Assembly: GCA_030828405.1 (NCBI GenBank)
Contig: JAURCP010000001.1
Location: 101,502-158,081, forward strand
Source: Thermoplasmatota archaeon
Lineage (GTDB): Archaea > Thermoplasmatota > Poseidoniia > Poseidoniales > Thalassarchaeaceae
Length of the DNA: 56,580 bases
Direction of reading: 5' to 3'
The position numbers were made by a program, and so were the translations under genes. This document shows, in pieces, positions 1 through 10,313 of this stretch; the first letter of the stretch is position 1; every line of letters starts with the position of its first letter. The notes under the pieces are model-generated. The model did no database searches, had not been told where the DNA came from, and saw only the letters and a list, made by a program, of their open reading frames with translations.

Positions 1-1713
1 CATCTGTCTGGTAGAGAGACTTCACATATTGAAAATGTAAAGCAATATCTTACTGCTCAGGGCCTATTCCACACAAGTGATACCCCAGTACCTAAATTTA
101 CATCATCAATCAAATTAGATTTGAACACAGTTGAACCAGCACTGGCGGGACCAAAGAGACCTCAAGATAGGGTAAATCTTTCTGAGATGAAAGAACATTG
201 GTTACAAAGTCTAAACTCTCCTTCAGGCCATCAAGGTCATGGAATTAATTCTGAAAATAATCAAGATTCATCTCACATAGAAGGTAGAAATGTAAATCTT
301 CAACATGGAGATATTGTTATTGCTGCGATTACAAGTTGTACTAACACTAGTAATCCAAGTGTTATGTTAGCAGCAGGCCTATTGGCTAGAAATGCTAGGG
401 CAAAAGGATTAGAATTGAAACCTTGGGTTAGACCTAGTTTAGCACCTGGAAGTAGAGTAGTTACAGAATATTTCGATGCAGCAGGGCTAACAGAAGACCT
501 GTCAGCTTTAGGATTTAATGTGGTTGGTTATGGCTGTACAACTTGCATAGGTAATTCTGGACCACTGGATGAAGATATAGAGAGTGCAATTGATGAATCC
601 AATCTTATTGTAGGTAGTGTACTTTCCGGAAACAGAAATTTCGAAGGGCGTATTCATCAAAAGGTGAAGGCGAATTATCTTGCAAGTCCTCCATTAGTAG
701 TTGCTTACGCTCTTGCTGGAACTTTAGATATTGATTTATTTAATGATCCTATTGGTTTCACTAATCATGATGAACCAGTGATGCTATCTGATATATGGCC
801 ATCTGATGAAGAAATTAATGAAACTTTACAAAATTCTTTGACACCTGAAATGTTTAGAGATAGATATTCAGATGTTTTAGAAGAGCCGAGGTGGGACTCA
901 ATACCCTCAGAAAAATCTGCATTATATCCTTGGGAAGATGAATCGACTTATATCAGACTCCCCTCGTTTTTTGAGGGTATCAAAGCCGAACCATCTCCAA
1001 TTAAACCGATAAAAAATGCTAGAGTATTATTGAAACTTGGTGATTCTGTGACTACAGATCATATTTCACCAGCAGGGGCTTTCCCTCATCATGGCCCTGC
1101 CGGGCAATATCTTATCAGAAATGGTGTAGAACTGAAAGATTTCAACTCTTTTGGAAGTCGACGAGGAAATCATGAAGTTATGATGAGAGGTACATTTGCA
1201 AACATTCGTATCAAGAATCAAGTTGCTGAAGGTACTGAAGGTGGTTGGACCACACATTTCCCTACTGATGAAGTTGTTTCTATATTCGAAGCAAGTCAAA
1301 GGTATCAATCTGAAGGAACCGATTTAGTGGTTTTAGCTGGCTCACAATATGGTACAGGAAGCAGCAGAGACTGGGCCGCTAAAGGGACTCTATTACTTGG
1401 AGTCAGAGCAGTTATTGCAACATCTTTTGAAAGGATTCATCGTTCAAATCTTGTTGGAATGGGAGTCCTTCCTCTGACATTTATGGATGGAGAAGATGCC
1501 GACTTACTCGGGCTCGATGGGACAGAGAGTTTCAATATCCCATCAGATATGGAACTAGTGCCTTTGTCGACAATAGATATTCAAGCAACTAAAAACAGTG
1601 GTGAGTTAATAAATTTCAGAGCTATTGTGCGCTTAGATACTCCTGTCGAGGTTGATTATTACAATAATGGTGGAATTTTACAAACAGTTTTACGTAACCT
1701 AGCCAAAGAGTGA
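1..1713 (+). CDS. acnA: Aconitate hydratase, C-terminal part (5' end outside window)
   Basis: Aconitase interconverts citrate and isocitrate in the TCA cycle using a [4Fe-4S] cluster. The reading frame is open from base 1, so about 570 C-terminal residues are visible out of roughly 900 usual for AcnA. A TTG near 121 is internal and not a real start. Visible signatures include the SCTNTSNPS motif, the GCTTCIGNSG motif with two cluster cysteines, and in the swivel domain GSSRDWAAKG followed by SFERIHRSNL, which holds the substrate-binding Arg/Ser residues. The gene ends in TGA at 1711-1713, and the next frame begins one base later, suggesting co-transcription. The family is certain. Only the start and the N-terminal domain cannot be seen. 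Confidence 0.97.
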   Translation, partial: HLSGRETSHIENVKQYLTAQGLFHTSDTPVPKFTSSIKLDLNTVEPALAGPKRPQDRVNLSEMKEHWLQSLNSPSGHQGHGINSENNQDSSHIEGRNVNLQHGDIVIAAITSCTNTSNPSVMLAAGLLARNARAKGLELKPWVRPSLAPGSRVVTEYFDAAGLTEDLSALGFNVVGYGCTTCIGNSGPLDEDIESAIDESNLIVGSVLSGNRNFEGRIHQKVKANYLASPPLVVAYALAGTLDIDLFNDPIGFTNHDEPVMLSDIWPSDEEINETLQNSLTPEMFRDRYSDVLEEPRWDSIPSEKSALYPWEDESTYIRLPSFFEGIKAEPSPIKPIKNARVLLKLGDSVTTDHISPAGAFPHHGPAGQYLIRNGVELKDFNSFGSRRGNHEVMMRGTFANIRIKNQVAEGTEGGWTTHFPTDEVVSIFEASQRYQSEGTDLVVLAGSQYGTGSSRDWAAKGTLLLGVRAVIATSFERIHRSNLVGMGVLPLTFMDGEDADLLGLDGTESFNIPSDMELVPLSTIDIQATKNSGELINFRAIVRLDTPVEVDYYNNGGILQTVLRNLAKE

Positions 1714-1714
1714 T

Positions 1715-2419
1715 TTGAAACGTGATGTCTTATCTGCAAGTAATGTTAGGAGTGATGGTATGCAGATGAGGGGGACAGTCAGATTCAGATTTCGCTCACC
1801 TGAAAATAATATCGACATCATTATTGAGGGTGAATCTAATGTTGTTGAATCATTACGTCAGGAATTGGGTCTACAAGGAAGAGTTGGTTTCATCCAACCT
1901 CTTTCCGCTAGATTAGTTGACGATAGTGAATTAGAATCTCATACTGCTATGGGGAATGGTGAAAATCTTTCCAATATCTTGACAGAAGAAGAAAAATTAC
2001 CAGGACCTCCTCCTGATCCAAGCAGTATTCCTGCTGTAGTCAGAAGAATTGGAGATTTAGATATTAAATCCAAAATTTCTGAGTTAGATGGGCCTTCTAG
2101 GACAGAGCCTCAGATTGAATATATAAGAGAATTTTTAGAATCAATAGACGAACCTGAGCCTCTATCGAACAATCTATCTGGCGACCCAATGGCCGAATCT
2201 TGGTTGCAAATTCTGTTGACTCTTGTCGTGCGTGAACACGGTCAAACGTCACTTCCCATCAGTGCCATTGAAGACTTAATTGGAGAGAGAATAAATAGAG
2301 AAGGCGCGGATCTAGAAATCTTCCTCAATAGGCTTTGGATCATGGGTCGTTTAGAACTAATTTATGGTGGTGCAGAAATTCATTATGCTCCGAATCCGAG
2401 TTGGTTGATTTCACAATAA
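1715..2419 (+). CDS. Unrecognised protein, possible C-terminal winged helix
   Basis: I do not recognise this family. The frame can start at TTG 1715, one base after the aconitase stop, or at ATG 1760 or 1766, where the sequence becomes MQMRGTVRFRFRS. The N-terminal ~70 residues look like a small alpha/beta domain (beta-rich, then ESLRQELGLQGRVGF). A Pro-rich, acidic linker follows (about 95-150). The last ~75 residues (SWLQILLTLVVREHG...ISAIEDLIGERIN...LEIFLNRLWIMGRLELIYGG) have the helix-helix-strand pattern of a winged-helix domain, by eye only. There is no signal peptide or membrane segment. It sits between aconitase and a giant surface protein. The ORF is probably real given its length and tight spacing, but its function is unknown. 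Confidence 0.6.
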   Translation: MKRDVLSASNVRSDGMQMRGTVRFRFRSPENNIDIIIEGESNVVESLRQELGLQGRVGFIQPLSARLVDDSELESHTAMGNGENLSNILTEEEKLPGPPPDPSSIPAVVRRIGDLDIKSKISELDGPSRTEPQIEYIREFLESIDEPEPLSNNLSGDPMAESWLQILLTLVVREHGQTSLPISAIEDLIGERINREGADLEIFLNRLWIMGRLELIYGGAEIHYAPNPSWLISQ

Positions 2420-2488
2420 TCTATTTTGTTTACCTCATTTTAGTCACTCAGTTTCTTAATATTCACCGTAGGTGAGAGGAATCAATGG

Positions 2489-5400
2489 GTGATAAGTGCT
2501 AAGAATGGAGTTAAACTCGGAAGTAGTATGCTGTATAGTCTGAAGAATACCAATAATCAAGCCGCGAAGAGTAGGAAAGCCGTCCTACTCGTCAGTTTGT
2601 TCCTTAGTTCCTTGTTTTTATCGCTGATTCCAGCAGTTTCTGCGTCCCATATTACTCAATATGCGGTTCAACGAGATCCTTCCTATATTTCGATAGGAGA
2701 TCTTGATTGTGATGGATATAATGACATTGCTTCTGCGAGTACTATGGGGCTATTTATCACTGTACTATACAATGATGGGTCCGGTGGTTTTGCAGACAGA
2801 CAGGATGTATTTATTTCTAATAATGAATCTCGTCGCGCAGGTTTCGTTGATACAGCGGATGGAACCCGTGTTGAGGTAGCCGACATTGATGGAGATGGGG
2901 TCAACGATCTTGTTTATTACCAGCAAAACATTAGATTTGTAGGTGAATCTTTCGTTAGGCCCGGAAATCTAACGATATTATGGGGAGATTGTGATGAGAG
3001 AGTAAATCTTTGGAGTGATTCGGAAATTACAGTTTCAAATCCTTTCCTTTCCGATATGGATGTAGCAGATATTGATGGTGACGGAAATGCAGATATCGTG
3101 ATGGTGGTCAGGGATGCAACTGCAACTAATCAATATATTCAGGTTTACAAAGGTCCTGACCCAACTCTCCTAACTGCTCAACAAACACTAGCAGTTCCTC
3201 TAACTACTGGTCTTTACACTAATATGATTCTTGGACACTTTGGTGAGACGGTTACTGGTGGAGGTTTTCCAGGTGGTGGAGGAATTGGTGATTGTGAAGA
3301 TCTTGATATTTGGCTTCTAAGAACGCCTCCATTCAATACAGGAGTGGGTGTTTCTGTGGGTCATTATGATAATGTAACTGTATTAGAATACGATTGTCTG
3401 CAAGGAACATTCCCTAATCCACTAACTCCGGGTTCTCAAGGTGTTCACGAGTTCAAACTCGATGCAGAACATAATGAGCCTTTGTATGGCTTTGATATTA
3501 AGGACACAGATGAAAATGGTGAAATTGACTTAATAGCAGCAGTTGATGGATTAACTGGAAATATCTCTTACGCATATGGTTCAGGGACATCTTGGACGAC
3601 TCAGAATTATGCTTATTTAGGTGATTTCAAAGGTGCGTCAATTACTATTGAAGATGTTAATAGAGATGGCGAGTATGACTTTTTCGTTCCAACAGAACTA
3701 ACATTGACAAGAATTCAAGATTCTACATCTCAAAACCAGACGTTCTTACTGTTAGATAACCTAAGAGAAATAAATTCAGTTGAAATAATTCTTGCAAACC
3801 CTAATGGTCCGGGATATTTGCCAGCATTATCTTTTGATGTAGGAAGAAGGCCTACAATGGCCCAACCTGGACAATTGCAAGGTGGAGAAGATAGCGCATT
3901 TGAAATTGTAATTGGCCAGCGAGATTACGCCTATCGTTTCGCAAATAATGCTATGTGGCTTGATACCCAAGGATGGCCTGGTGCTGGTGATTTCCTTTCA
4001 GTCCTTACATTGGATAACGAAGATGTAGGAATTACTGACGTTACTGTAGCTCCTGTTTCTTACAATCCAGCTACTGGAGCGGCGCAACTGGGTGAAGGAA
4101 ACAGATTTGTTAATGTCACAATCAAGAATACTGGACTTAATCCAATTTCAGGAAGTGTGGATGTTAGCCTAGAAGTCAAAGAAGTACTGGGCGGAACAGA
4201 TACTATTGTTTACGCCAACGATTTCGATGGTAATGAAGATAATTCAGGCTGTAATTCATGTGCTTGGGCTAAATTTTCATACACTGGAGAATATGAGGAA
4301 GGGGACTCATCTTGGCACGAAGAAACTGGCTCATCCGAAGGACAAAATGCATCGTGGTATGAAGCAGATTCTAATCCTACAGATTATTATTGGGCAGGGG
4401 TTGACTATAATGGTGGCCAGAATGAATCTGATTCAGGATACTATAATCATCAAGATGAAGCAATTATCCTTCAGAATGTCGACTTAACAAATTCTGATGC
4501 AGCTTACCTTGATATGTGGGCTATGTGTAGTGCCTCTTTCTTCCAACTCTATCTTGCTGAACAGTTTGACGTAGTTGAACGCTGGTTATATGAAGATTCA
4601 TGCAGTATTGAAGTTTGGAGCGATGGAAGCGGTTGGGAACAAGTGTTCTTCGCTGGTGGATGGGATAACGATCGTTACTTCCGTCTTTTGTATCAAGGTG
4701 TAGATCCTGAATATAATACATATAATGGCGATATCGCAAGTGAAACAGTTACTGGTTGGTTAAATTTCACAGAAGATGGCGATGAATCTCCAGATCAAGA
4801 AAAGAGGAATTCAATTGACTTGACTCCATATGCCGGTGAAGTAATTGATATTAGATTTAGATTTAGAAGTGGTCTAATGGGCTCAGTTGGCCCTGATGGT
4901 GCATCTTATGATACTGGATTAGATGGATTTGCTTTTGATAATATATCAATTAGAAAGAGGGATGTCACTTTCGGAACTGAAGCCTTAGTCAGTCAGGAAT
5001 TATCTTTCACGAACTTAGGTGCCGGTGCTGTACGCGAAGTATCTCTAACATCTAATTTCATAGATAATAAGACATATTATATCTCCACTTCTATTGAAAA
5101 CCCTCTAGGATTTGATGATACAGATGCCACAAATGATGAAGTTAAATTTCAGCTTTCTGTGGATAATCTTTACGATCCTGGAATTGCAGAAGAGGCTTGG
5201 GCCGATTTAGAAAATGGAGTTAGATATGCATCGGGTCCTAGAGATATTAATGTAAAGGTTCAAAATTATGGAAACACTGTTACGGATTTCCAAGTTGAGG
5301 CCAAGGTTAGAAATGCTTTACCCGATTTAGTTGCAATTGAAGATTTCACGTTCGGAAACTCAGAAAATCAAATCTGGGAAGATGATGGAAATGAAAATGG

Positions 5401-8400
5401 TAGCCGTATTGACGATTCAACAGGCTCCAATGGCATGCTACCACAAAATCAGGGAGTATTCAATAATCACGCTTACTGGCTAGGTCATCCAGACACTGGA
5501 TATGGTGATAACTGGAATGAAACATTAACAATCCCTGACATCCCTGTTGGAGCTGAGGGTGCAGACTTTACCTATCTTACCTTTGATTACTTTGCTGAAG
5601 GTGATTATTTGAAAGATAGTAATGGTAATATCTTAGCAATCAGAGATGCAGCCCAATTGGAAGTTTCATGGACTAAGAATGGGGAGAATTTTAATGGAAT
5701 TATCTTTGGTAGTTGGACTGACTTGAATGAAAACGGTCCGAGGCCATTCGATAGATGCGAAGATTTCGATGGAAATGGATATGATGAAGTAGAATACTTT
5801 GGTGATTTCTCTGATAGGTATAATTCAGTTGTCTGGTTTGATTCAGAACAAATTGTTAAATCTGTAACTGTAGATATGTCTAATATTTTCTTACAAAATC
5901 AGACTAGTGATAATACTTTTGAGTGGGGAGACGAATGTACTTCTCTATCAGGTTCTGACGTTACTCTGACATGGAGATTTTTGTCTAATGATGATGGAGT
6001 CAATGGTAATGCAGGTTCAGCTGGTTTTGCAATTGATAATATACGAATAGAAGAATTTACTTTTGAGGACGATGGAACATATACCATCGATGTCAATGGC
6101 ATGGATGCTTCAGAGAAGCAAGTAGTAACAATTGCAAATCATGATTTCCAGAGTGGTATTTATAGGATCGATGTGAAGACATTATTCGATAACACTGATC
6201 CATTACAAAAATGGTATAATGAATCTGAAGTCAATTTGGCTAACAATTATACTACAATTATGTTTAGTATTGCAAGTGCTGATATCACTCTAATGCAACC
6301 TGATATTCTTGATTGTACTACGGATATTACTTATGCTTGTGTATACACAACAAATAAGGATGAGTTTGGTGTCTATGGCTCTTCTTCACATGACTTTGTG
6401 TTGCCATTATTAAATGGAGTAATAGAAGCTGAGTATGAATTAACAATGAGAATTATTGATGAAGATACAGGGCAAACAGTTTATGAAGAAAACTCAGACA
6501 ATGGTCCATTTGATTTAGTCCCTCATGAACGTTCATGGGCGAACTGGACTGCCCCTTATTCATCTTGGTATGACGGCCATACTTACAATATTAGTTTCTT
6601 TGCCACTTTTACACAAGATGGTAATAGTTCTGGAAATGAGCGTTTCTTCGTAATACAGTTTTATGATCAAATAGATGTCGCTATCCTTTCCAATCCTACT
6701 GATCAGAATCGTTTGCAGCAGGTAAAGAATGATTTGGATGCAATGAACTTGACTTACACACAGTTAAGAGTTAGCGATTGGAATACTTATGCTACTCCTG
6801 ATTGGATAGAGCATTATAACAAAGTTCTACTTCCTTGGCAGACTGACTATAATGTAGTTTATGGCGACTATTATGAGATAATGGATACAACAAGAGAAAC
6901 CGATGGTCTCAGTGTAGTCGATGTACTGGAAAATTTCATGGTTGAAGGGGGAACTGTCCAGATGCACTTGGGCCCTTACCAAAACGAATATGACCCAGGT
7001 AGATTAATTTTTGATATGGCCATTAAAGATAGAAACCAATATAATTTCACTACTGATAATAGGATAAATTATGATGATCTCTCTATCGATGATCCTTATC
7101 ATCCAATTTTGAAAGGTATTGATAAGGTAACTTTCTCAGGAATTCATGCGGGAGATTATGTGGCTATATCTGGTATAGATGTAGCTTCTCAAGTTCAAGC
7201 AAACCAAATCCCTGCTACCTGTGGGGGACGAATTAGTGTGACTGGAGGAACTTTCCACACACTCATGAGAGATACTGTACAAGGACATTCTTTGATGTCA
7301 TTATGTAACAAGGGAGCTGGTGGATTAATTGTGACTACCATTGATGTAGAGAACCCTAGTGTATCGGAGTCATTCGGTGGGGAAAATATACCACTGTTAT
7401 CCAACATGTTATCTTATCATCTAACTCCTTATCCATTAGATTTCGGTATTGCAGGTACAGATTTCGAGTTAATAATCAATGATGAAACAGTAGATATTAA
7501 CCCTACAACAGGAGCTTATCGTGATAAATATATCAAGAGTAATGCAGATCTTGAATTTACCTATACTTCAGAAGTTGAGGGACTTATCGCAGACTGGGAT
7601 CTTGAATCCGGAAATAATGATTCAGTCACAGGATGGGATGGTGCTGTATTAGACGCGGGTCTAGTAAGTCATTCTAACCAAGTCAGTCCATCAATTCCTA
7701 CTATGGGTTCATTCTGTGCAGTAGGCGAAGATGACGAGCCATGTAGAATCGGCGCAGAGTGGTTACTCACTCTATACTTGCATGATGATGCTGGCCATAC
7801 CAGAATTACATATATTCGTTTGATAACTAATGATACTCTAGCAGATGATTTCTACCCAATTTCTGCAGCAACTATTGTTCATGATGAAGATACTTCAGAA
7901 TATATTACTAGAGATGGTACAAAGCCTATTGCGGGAGTTGATTGGCCAGTTTACAGAGTTAGATTGTCAGATACAGGTGAAACCACTGTTAAGTTCACTG
8001 GTGAGAATAGTACTGATCCAGACGCTCCTAACGGTGAAACAGGTATCGCTCTATACGAATGGAGAGTGATTAATGATATGCCAGTTGGAGAATTTAGTGA
8101 TGAGCAACATGTCTGGCAGAACCCAGCGGCAGTTACTGATGAATGGAGTTATACTTTCCGAAATATCACTGCAAGCCCTACAATTGAAAAAGATGTACGT
8201 GTAGAATTAATCGTTTATGATAAAGCAGGGAAACAAACTCAGAACAAGTATCGTATGTACTTCATTGTTGTAGGAGAAAATGATGGGGATGAAGAACCAG
8301 CATGGGTTTTCTCATCTCCTCGTCCGAGTGATTCACAATCTGGTGATGATATAACAATCGTTGGTAGTATCCTAGGTGGTGCAGAGAACAGCGATGTTAA

Positions 8401-8962
8401 GATTGAGGTTTCATTAGATCCTCTTATTCTAGATTATACACCTACTCAGAAAATTACACAAAAAACAATTGGTAAATATAACATTTCAGATAGTTTAGGT
8501 GATGGCAGTGGTTTCTCAATGACATTGGATATATCTGATTTATATTCAATCAGCGGTCAACAAGCAACACTATATTTCAGAATTACAGAAGGTGACGGAA
8601 CTAGGTATACCTTGACTGAACAAATTGTAATCAATTTACTTCCGAAGGATATTTGTGAAATAGATCCTAATGATACTAGCTGTGCTTCTAGTGAGAGTGG
8701 AGGGATTAATCCAATCATTCTTGGAGTTGGAGGCTTCATAGCTATATTAGCAATTGTTGGAGTTACATTGTTACTAAGATCAGGAAGTAGTAAAGATTCT
8801 GATTCTGATTCAGTTGAACAATTCGGTGGAGTTGAGCAAATGGATCCTGTTGAAGCATATGTTCAACAGATGGTTGCATCGGGTTATGATGAGCAAACTG
8901 CCAGAGAGTATGCTGAACAATACTATGCCTCTTATTATGCCCAACAAAATAGCAAAAATTAA
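2489..8962 (+). CDS. Giant membrane-anchored surface protein with FG-GAP repeats
   Basis: This 2157-residue exported protein starts at GTG 2489, eight bases after the SD-like stretch GGTGAGAGGA. A signal peptide (positive KSRKA, hydrophobic LLVSLFLSSLFLSLIP, then AVSA-S) lies at about residues 28-54. Residues ~60-420 hold five FG-GAP/VCBS-like Ca-binding motifs (for example DLDCDGYND, DIDGDGVND, DIDGDGNAD), suggesting a beta-propeller. The middle has CARDB-like beta-sandwich segments and two jelly-roll-like segments ending in FDNISI or IDNIRI, as in MAM or immune-inhibitor-A domains. Around 1390-1640 a DVAILSNPTDQNRL...VLLPWQTDY stretch resembles a class-I amidotransferase/ThuA-like fold. A C-terminal membrane helix (about 2074-2098) precedes a Ser/Asp linker and a ~39-residue helical cytoplasmic tail. 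It is probably a cell-surface adhesin or polymer-binding protein; that role is inference. Confidence 0.85.
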   Translation: MISAKNGVKLGSSMLYSLKNTNNQAAKSRKAVLLVSLFLSSLFLSLIPAVSASHITQYAVQRDPSYISIGDLDCDGYNDIASASTMGLFITVLYNDGSGGFADRQDVFISNNESRRAGFVDTADGTRVEVADIDGDGVNDLVYYQQNIRFVGESFVRPGNLTILWGDCDERVNLWSDSEITVSNPFLSDMDVADIDGDGNADIVMVVRDATATNQYIQVYKGPDPTLLTAQQTLAVPLTTGLYTNMILGHFGETVTGGGFPGGGGIGDCEDLDIWLLRTPPFNTGVGVSVGHYDNVTVLEYDCLQGTFPNPLTPGSQGVHEFKLDAEHNEPLYGFDIKDTDENGEIDLIAAVDGLTGNISYAYGSGTSWTTQNYAYLGDFKGASITIEDVNRDGEYDFFVPTELTLTRIQDSTSQNQTFLLLDNLREINSVEIILANPNGPGYLPALSFDVGRRPTMAQPGQLQGGEDSAFEIVIGQRDYAYRFANNAMWLDTQGWPGAGDFLSVLTLDNEDVGITDVTVAPVSYNPATGAAQLGEGNRFVNVTIKNTGLNPISGSVDVSLEVKEVLGGTDTIVYANDFDGNEDNSGCNSCAWAKFSYTGEYEEGDSSWHEETGSSEGQNASWYEADSNPTDYYWAGVDYNGGQNESDSGYYNHQDEAIILQNVDLTNSDAAYLDMWAMCSASFFQLYLAEQFDVVERWLYEDSCSIEVWSDGSGWEQVFFAGGWDNDRYFRLLYQGVDPEYNTYNGDIASETVTGWLNFTEDGDESPDQEKRNSIDLTPYAGEVIDIRFRFRSGLMGSVGPDGASYDTGLDGFAFDNISIRKRDVTFGTEALVSQELSFTNLGAGAVREVSLTSNFIDNKTYYISTSIENPLGFDDTDATNDEVKFQLSVDNLYDPGIAEEAWADLENGVRYASGPRDINVKVQNYGNTVTDFQVEAKVRNALPDLVAIEDFTFGNSENQIWEDDGNENGSRIDDSTGSNGMLPQNQGVFNNHAYWLGHPDTGYGDNWNETLTIPDIPVGAEGADFTYLTFDYFAEGDYLKDSNGNILAIRDAAQLEVSWTKNGENFNGIIFGSWTDLNENGPRPFDRCEDFDGNGYDEVEYFGDFSDRYNSVVWFDSEQIVKSVTVDMSNIFLQNQTSDNTFEWGDECTSLSGSDVTLTWRFLSNDDGVNGNAGSAGFAIDNIRIEEFTFEDDGTYTIDVNGMDASEKQVVTIANHDFQSGIYRIDVKTLFDNTDPLQKWYNESEVNLANNYTTIMFSIASADITLMQPDILDCTTDITYACVYTTNKDEFGVYGSSSHDFVLPLLNGVIEAEYELTMRIIDEDTGQTVYEENSDNGPFDLVPHERSWANWTAPYSSWYDGHTYNISFFATFTQDGNSSGNERFFVIQFYDQIDVAILSNPTDQNRLQQVKNDLDAMNLTYTQLRVSDWNTYATPDWIEHYNKVLLPWQTDYNVVYGDYYEIMDTTRETDGLSVVDVLENFMVEGGTVQMHLGPYQNEYDPGRLIFDMAIKDRNQYNFTTDNRINYDDLSIDDPYHPILKGIDKVTFSGIHAGDYVAISGIDVASQVQANQIPATCGGRISVTGGTFHTLMRDTVQGHSLMSLCNKGAGGLIVTTIDVENPSVSESFGGENIPLLSNMLSYHLTPYPLDFGIAGTDFELIINDETVDINPTTGAYRDKYIKSNADLEFTYTSEVEGLIADWDLESGNNDSVTGWDGAVLDAGLVSHSNQVSPSIPTMGSFCAVGEDDEPCRIGAEWLLTLYLHDDAGHTRITYIRLITNDTLADDFYPISAATIVHDEDTSEYITRDGTKPIAGVDWPVYRVRLSDTGETTVKFTGENSTDPDAPNGETGIALYEWRVINDMPVGEFSDEQHVWQNPAAVTDEWSYTFRNITASPTIEKDVRVELIVYDKAGKQTQNKYRMYFIVVGENDGDEEPAWVFSSPRPSDSQSGDDITIVGSILGGAENSDVKIEVSLDPLILDYTPTQKITQKTIGKYNISDSLGDGSGFSMTLDISDLYSISGQQATLYFRITEGDGTRYTLTEQIVINLLPKDICEIDPNDTSCASSESGGINPIILGVGGFIAILAIVGVTLLLRSGSSKDSDSDSVEQFGGVEQMDPVEAYVQQMVASGYDEQTAREYAEQYYASYYAQQNSKN

Positions 8963-9032
8963 CTTAGATACGGTTCAATATTGGGGTGCGTTAAAACGTA
9001 CCTTGAATAACACCTTGCGGATGCATTGAATC

Positions 9033-10298
9033 ATGGATACATCTGGTTTGTACACTGTTGCTGATATTTCCTTAGCCGATGCAGGAGAAAAAAGAGTTGC
9101 ATGGGCAAGAAGTAGAATGCCTGCTTTGGCCGCATTAAGGAAAAAAGCCGAAGTTGAGAAACCTCTTGCTGGGCAAAGAGTTTCAGGATGCTTACATGTA
9201 ACTAAAGAAACTGCAATTCTCATTGAAACTATTGTAGCTGCAGGCGCAGAAATTTCATGGTCTGGTTGTAATCCATTATCTACACAAGACGATGTAGCAG
9301 CTTGGTTAGCCAGAGAGGGTTATGGAGTTCATGCATGGTATGGGCAAGATAATCAAGGATTTTATGACTGCATAGATCGTACATTGGATTTTAAACCAAC
9401 TTTGACTCTTGATGATGGAGCAGATTTAATTTACAGAGTTCATAGTGAGTTCCCAGAATTATCTAGCGGGATTATTGGCGGTACAGAGGAAACAACGACC
9501 GGAGTACATAGACTCAGAGCAATGGCAGATGCGGGGGAATTATTGTATCCAGTTATTGCAGTAAATGATGCGGAAACTAAATGGGATTTTGACAATGTAC
9601 ATGGTACAGGTCAGTCTACGATTGATGGTATTATTAGAGCAACCAGTGTATTATTGGCTGGAAAAGTATTCGTTGTAGCTGGATATGGTCATTGCGGTAG
9701 AGGTTTAGCGATTAGAGCACGTGGATTAGGAGCGAATGTAGTGGTTACTGAAATAGATCCTATTTGTGCATTGAAAGCAACAATGGATGGATTCAGGGTT
9801 ATGAAAATGGACGAAGCAGCCCAGATTGGCGATATATTTTGTACAGCAACAGGAATGAAAGATGTAATTGTTGGTCGACATTTTGATTCAATGAAAGAAG
9901 GAGCGATAATTAGCAACACAGGTCACTATGATTGTGAAATAAATATTCCAGATCTAGAGAATCGTGCAAAGGAGGTATACACAATCCGAGATAATAATGA
10001 AGCATTCCTATTGAAAGATGGACGAACTATTCACTTACTAGCAAGAGGACGTTTAGTTAACCTTGCTGCTGCTGAAGGCCACCCGAGTGAAGTGATGGAC
10101 ATGTCATTTGCAAATCAATTTCTTGCTTTGTGCAGATTGGCTAAGGAGGGAAAATCTTATTCTAACTCTGTTTACGATATTAGTAAAGAACAAGATAGCG
10201 AACTGGCATCTTTGAAGTTATCAACTACTGGAATTACCATTGATTCATTAACCGATGAGCAAATCAGATACTCCACTGACTATAGTGCAGGGACATAA
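9033..10298 (+). CDS. ahcY: S-adenosylhomocysteine hydrolase
   Basis: This cytosolic enzyme splits S-adenosylhomocysteine into adenosine and homocysteine, keeping the methylation cycle running with bound NAD. Its 421 residues match the short archaeal/thermophile form, which lacks the insertion found in many bacterial enzymes. Visible signatures are SGCLHVTKETA near the N-terminus, the TEETTTGVHRL active-site segment, a TKWDFDN motif carrying the catalytic Lys/Asp pair, HGTGQSTIDGI, and the Rossmann NAD motif AGYGHCGRG. The C-terminus is YSTDYSAGT rather than the KPDHYRY tail of many homologues. ATG 9033 fits the family start. No clear SD precedes it, so the transcript may be leaderless or have a weak site. 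It is convergent with the next gene, with a gap of only 15 bases. Confidence 0.97.
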   Translation: MDTSGLYTVADISLADAGEKRVAWARSRMPALAALRKKAEVEKPLAGQRVSGCLHVTKETAILIETIVAAGAEISWSGCNPLSTQDDVAAWLAREGYGVHAWYGQDNQGFYDCIDRTLDFKPTLTLDDGADLIYRVHSEFPELSSGIIGGTEETTTGVHRLRAMADAGELLYPVIAVNDAETKWDFDNVHGTGQSTIDGIIRATSVLLAGKVFVVAGYGHCGRGLAIRARGLGANVVVTEIDPICALKATMDGFRVMKMDEAAQIGDIFCTATGMKDVIVGRHFDSMKEGAIISNTGHYDCEINIPDLENRAKEVYTIRDNNEAFLLKDGRTIHLLARGRLVNLAAAEGHPSEVMDMSFANQFLALCRLAKEGKSYSNSVYDISKEQDSELASLKLSTTGITIDSLTDEQIRYSTDYSAGT

Positions 10299-10313
10299 TT
10301 GTAGATTTTTTAA

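Noticed and set aside
121-1713. Aconitase starting at TTG 121
   Set aside because: The same frame is open back to base 1 with aconitase-like sequence, so this is an internal codon of a gene cut by the window edge.
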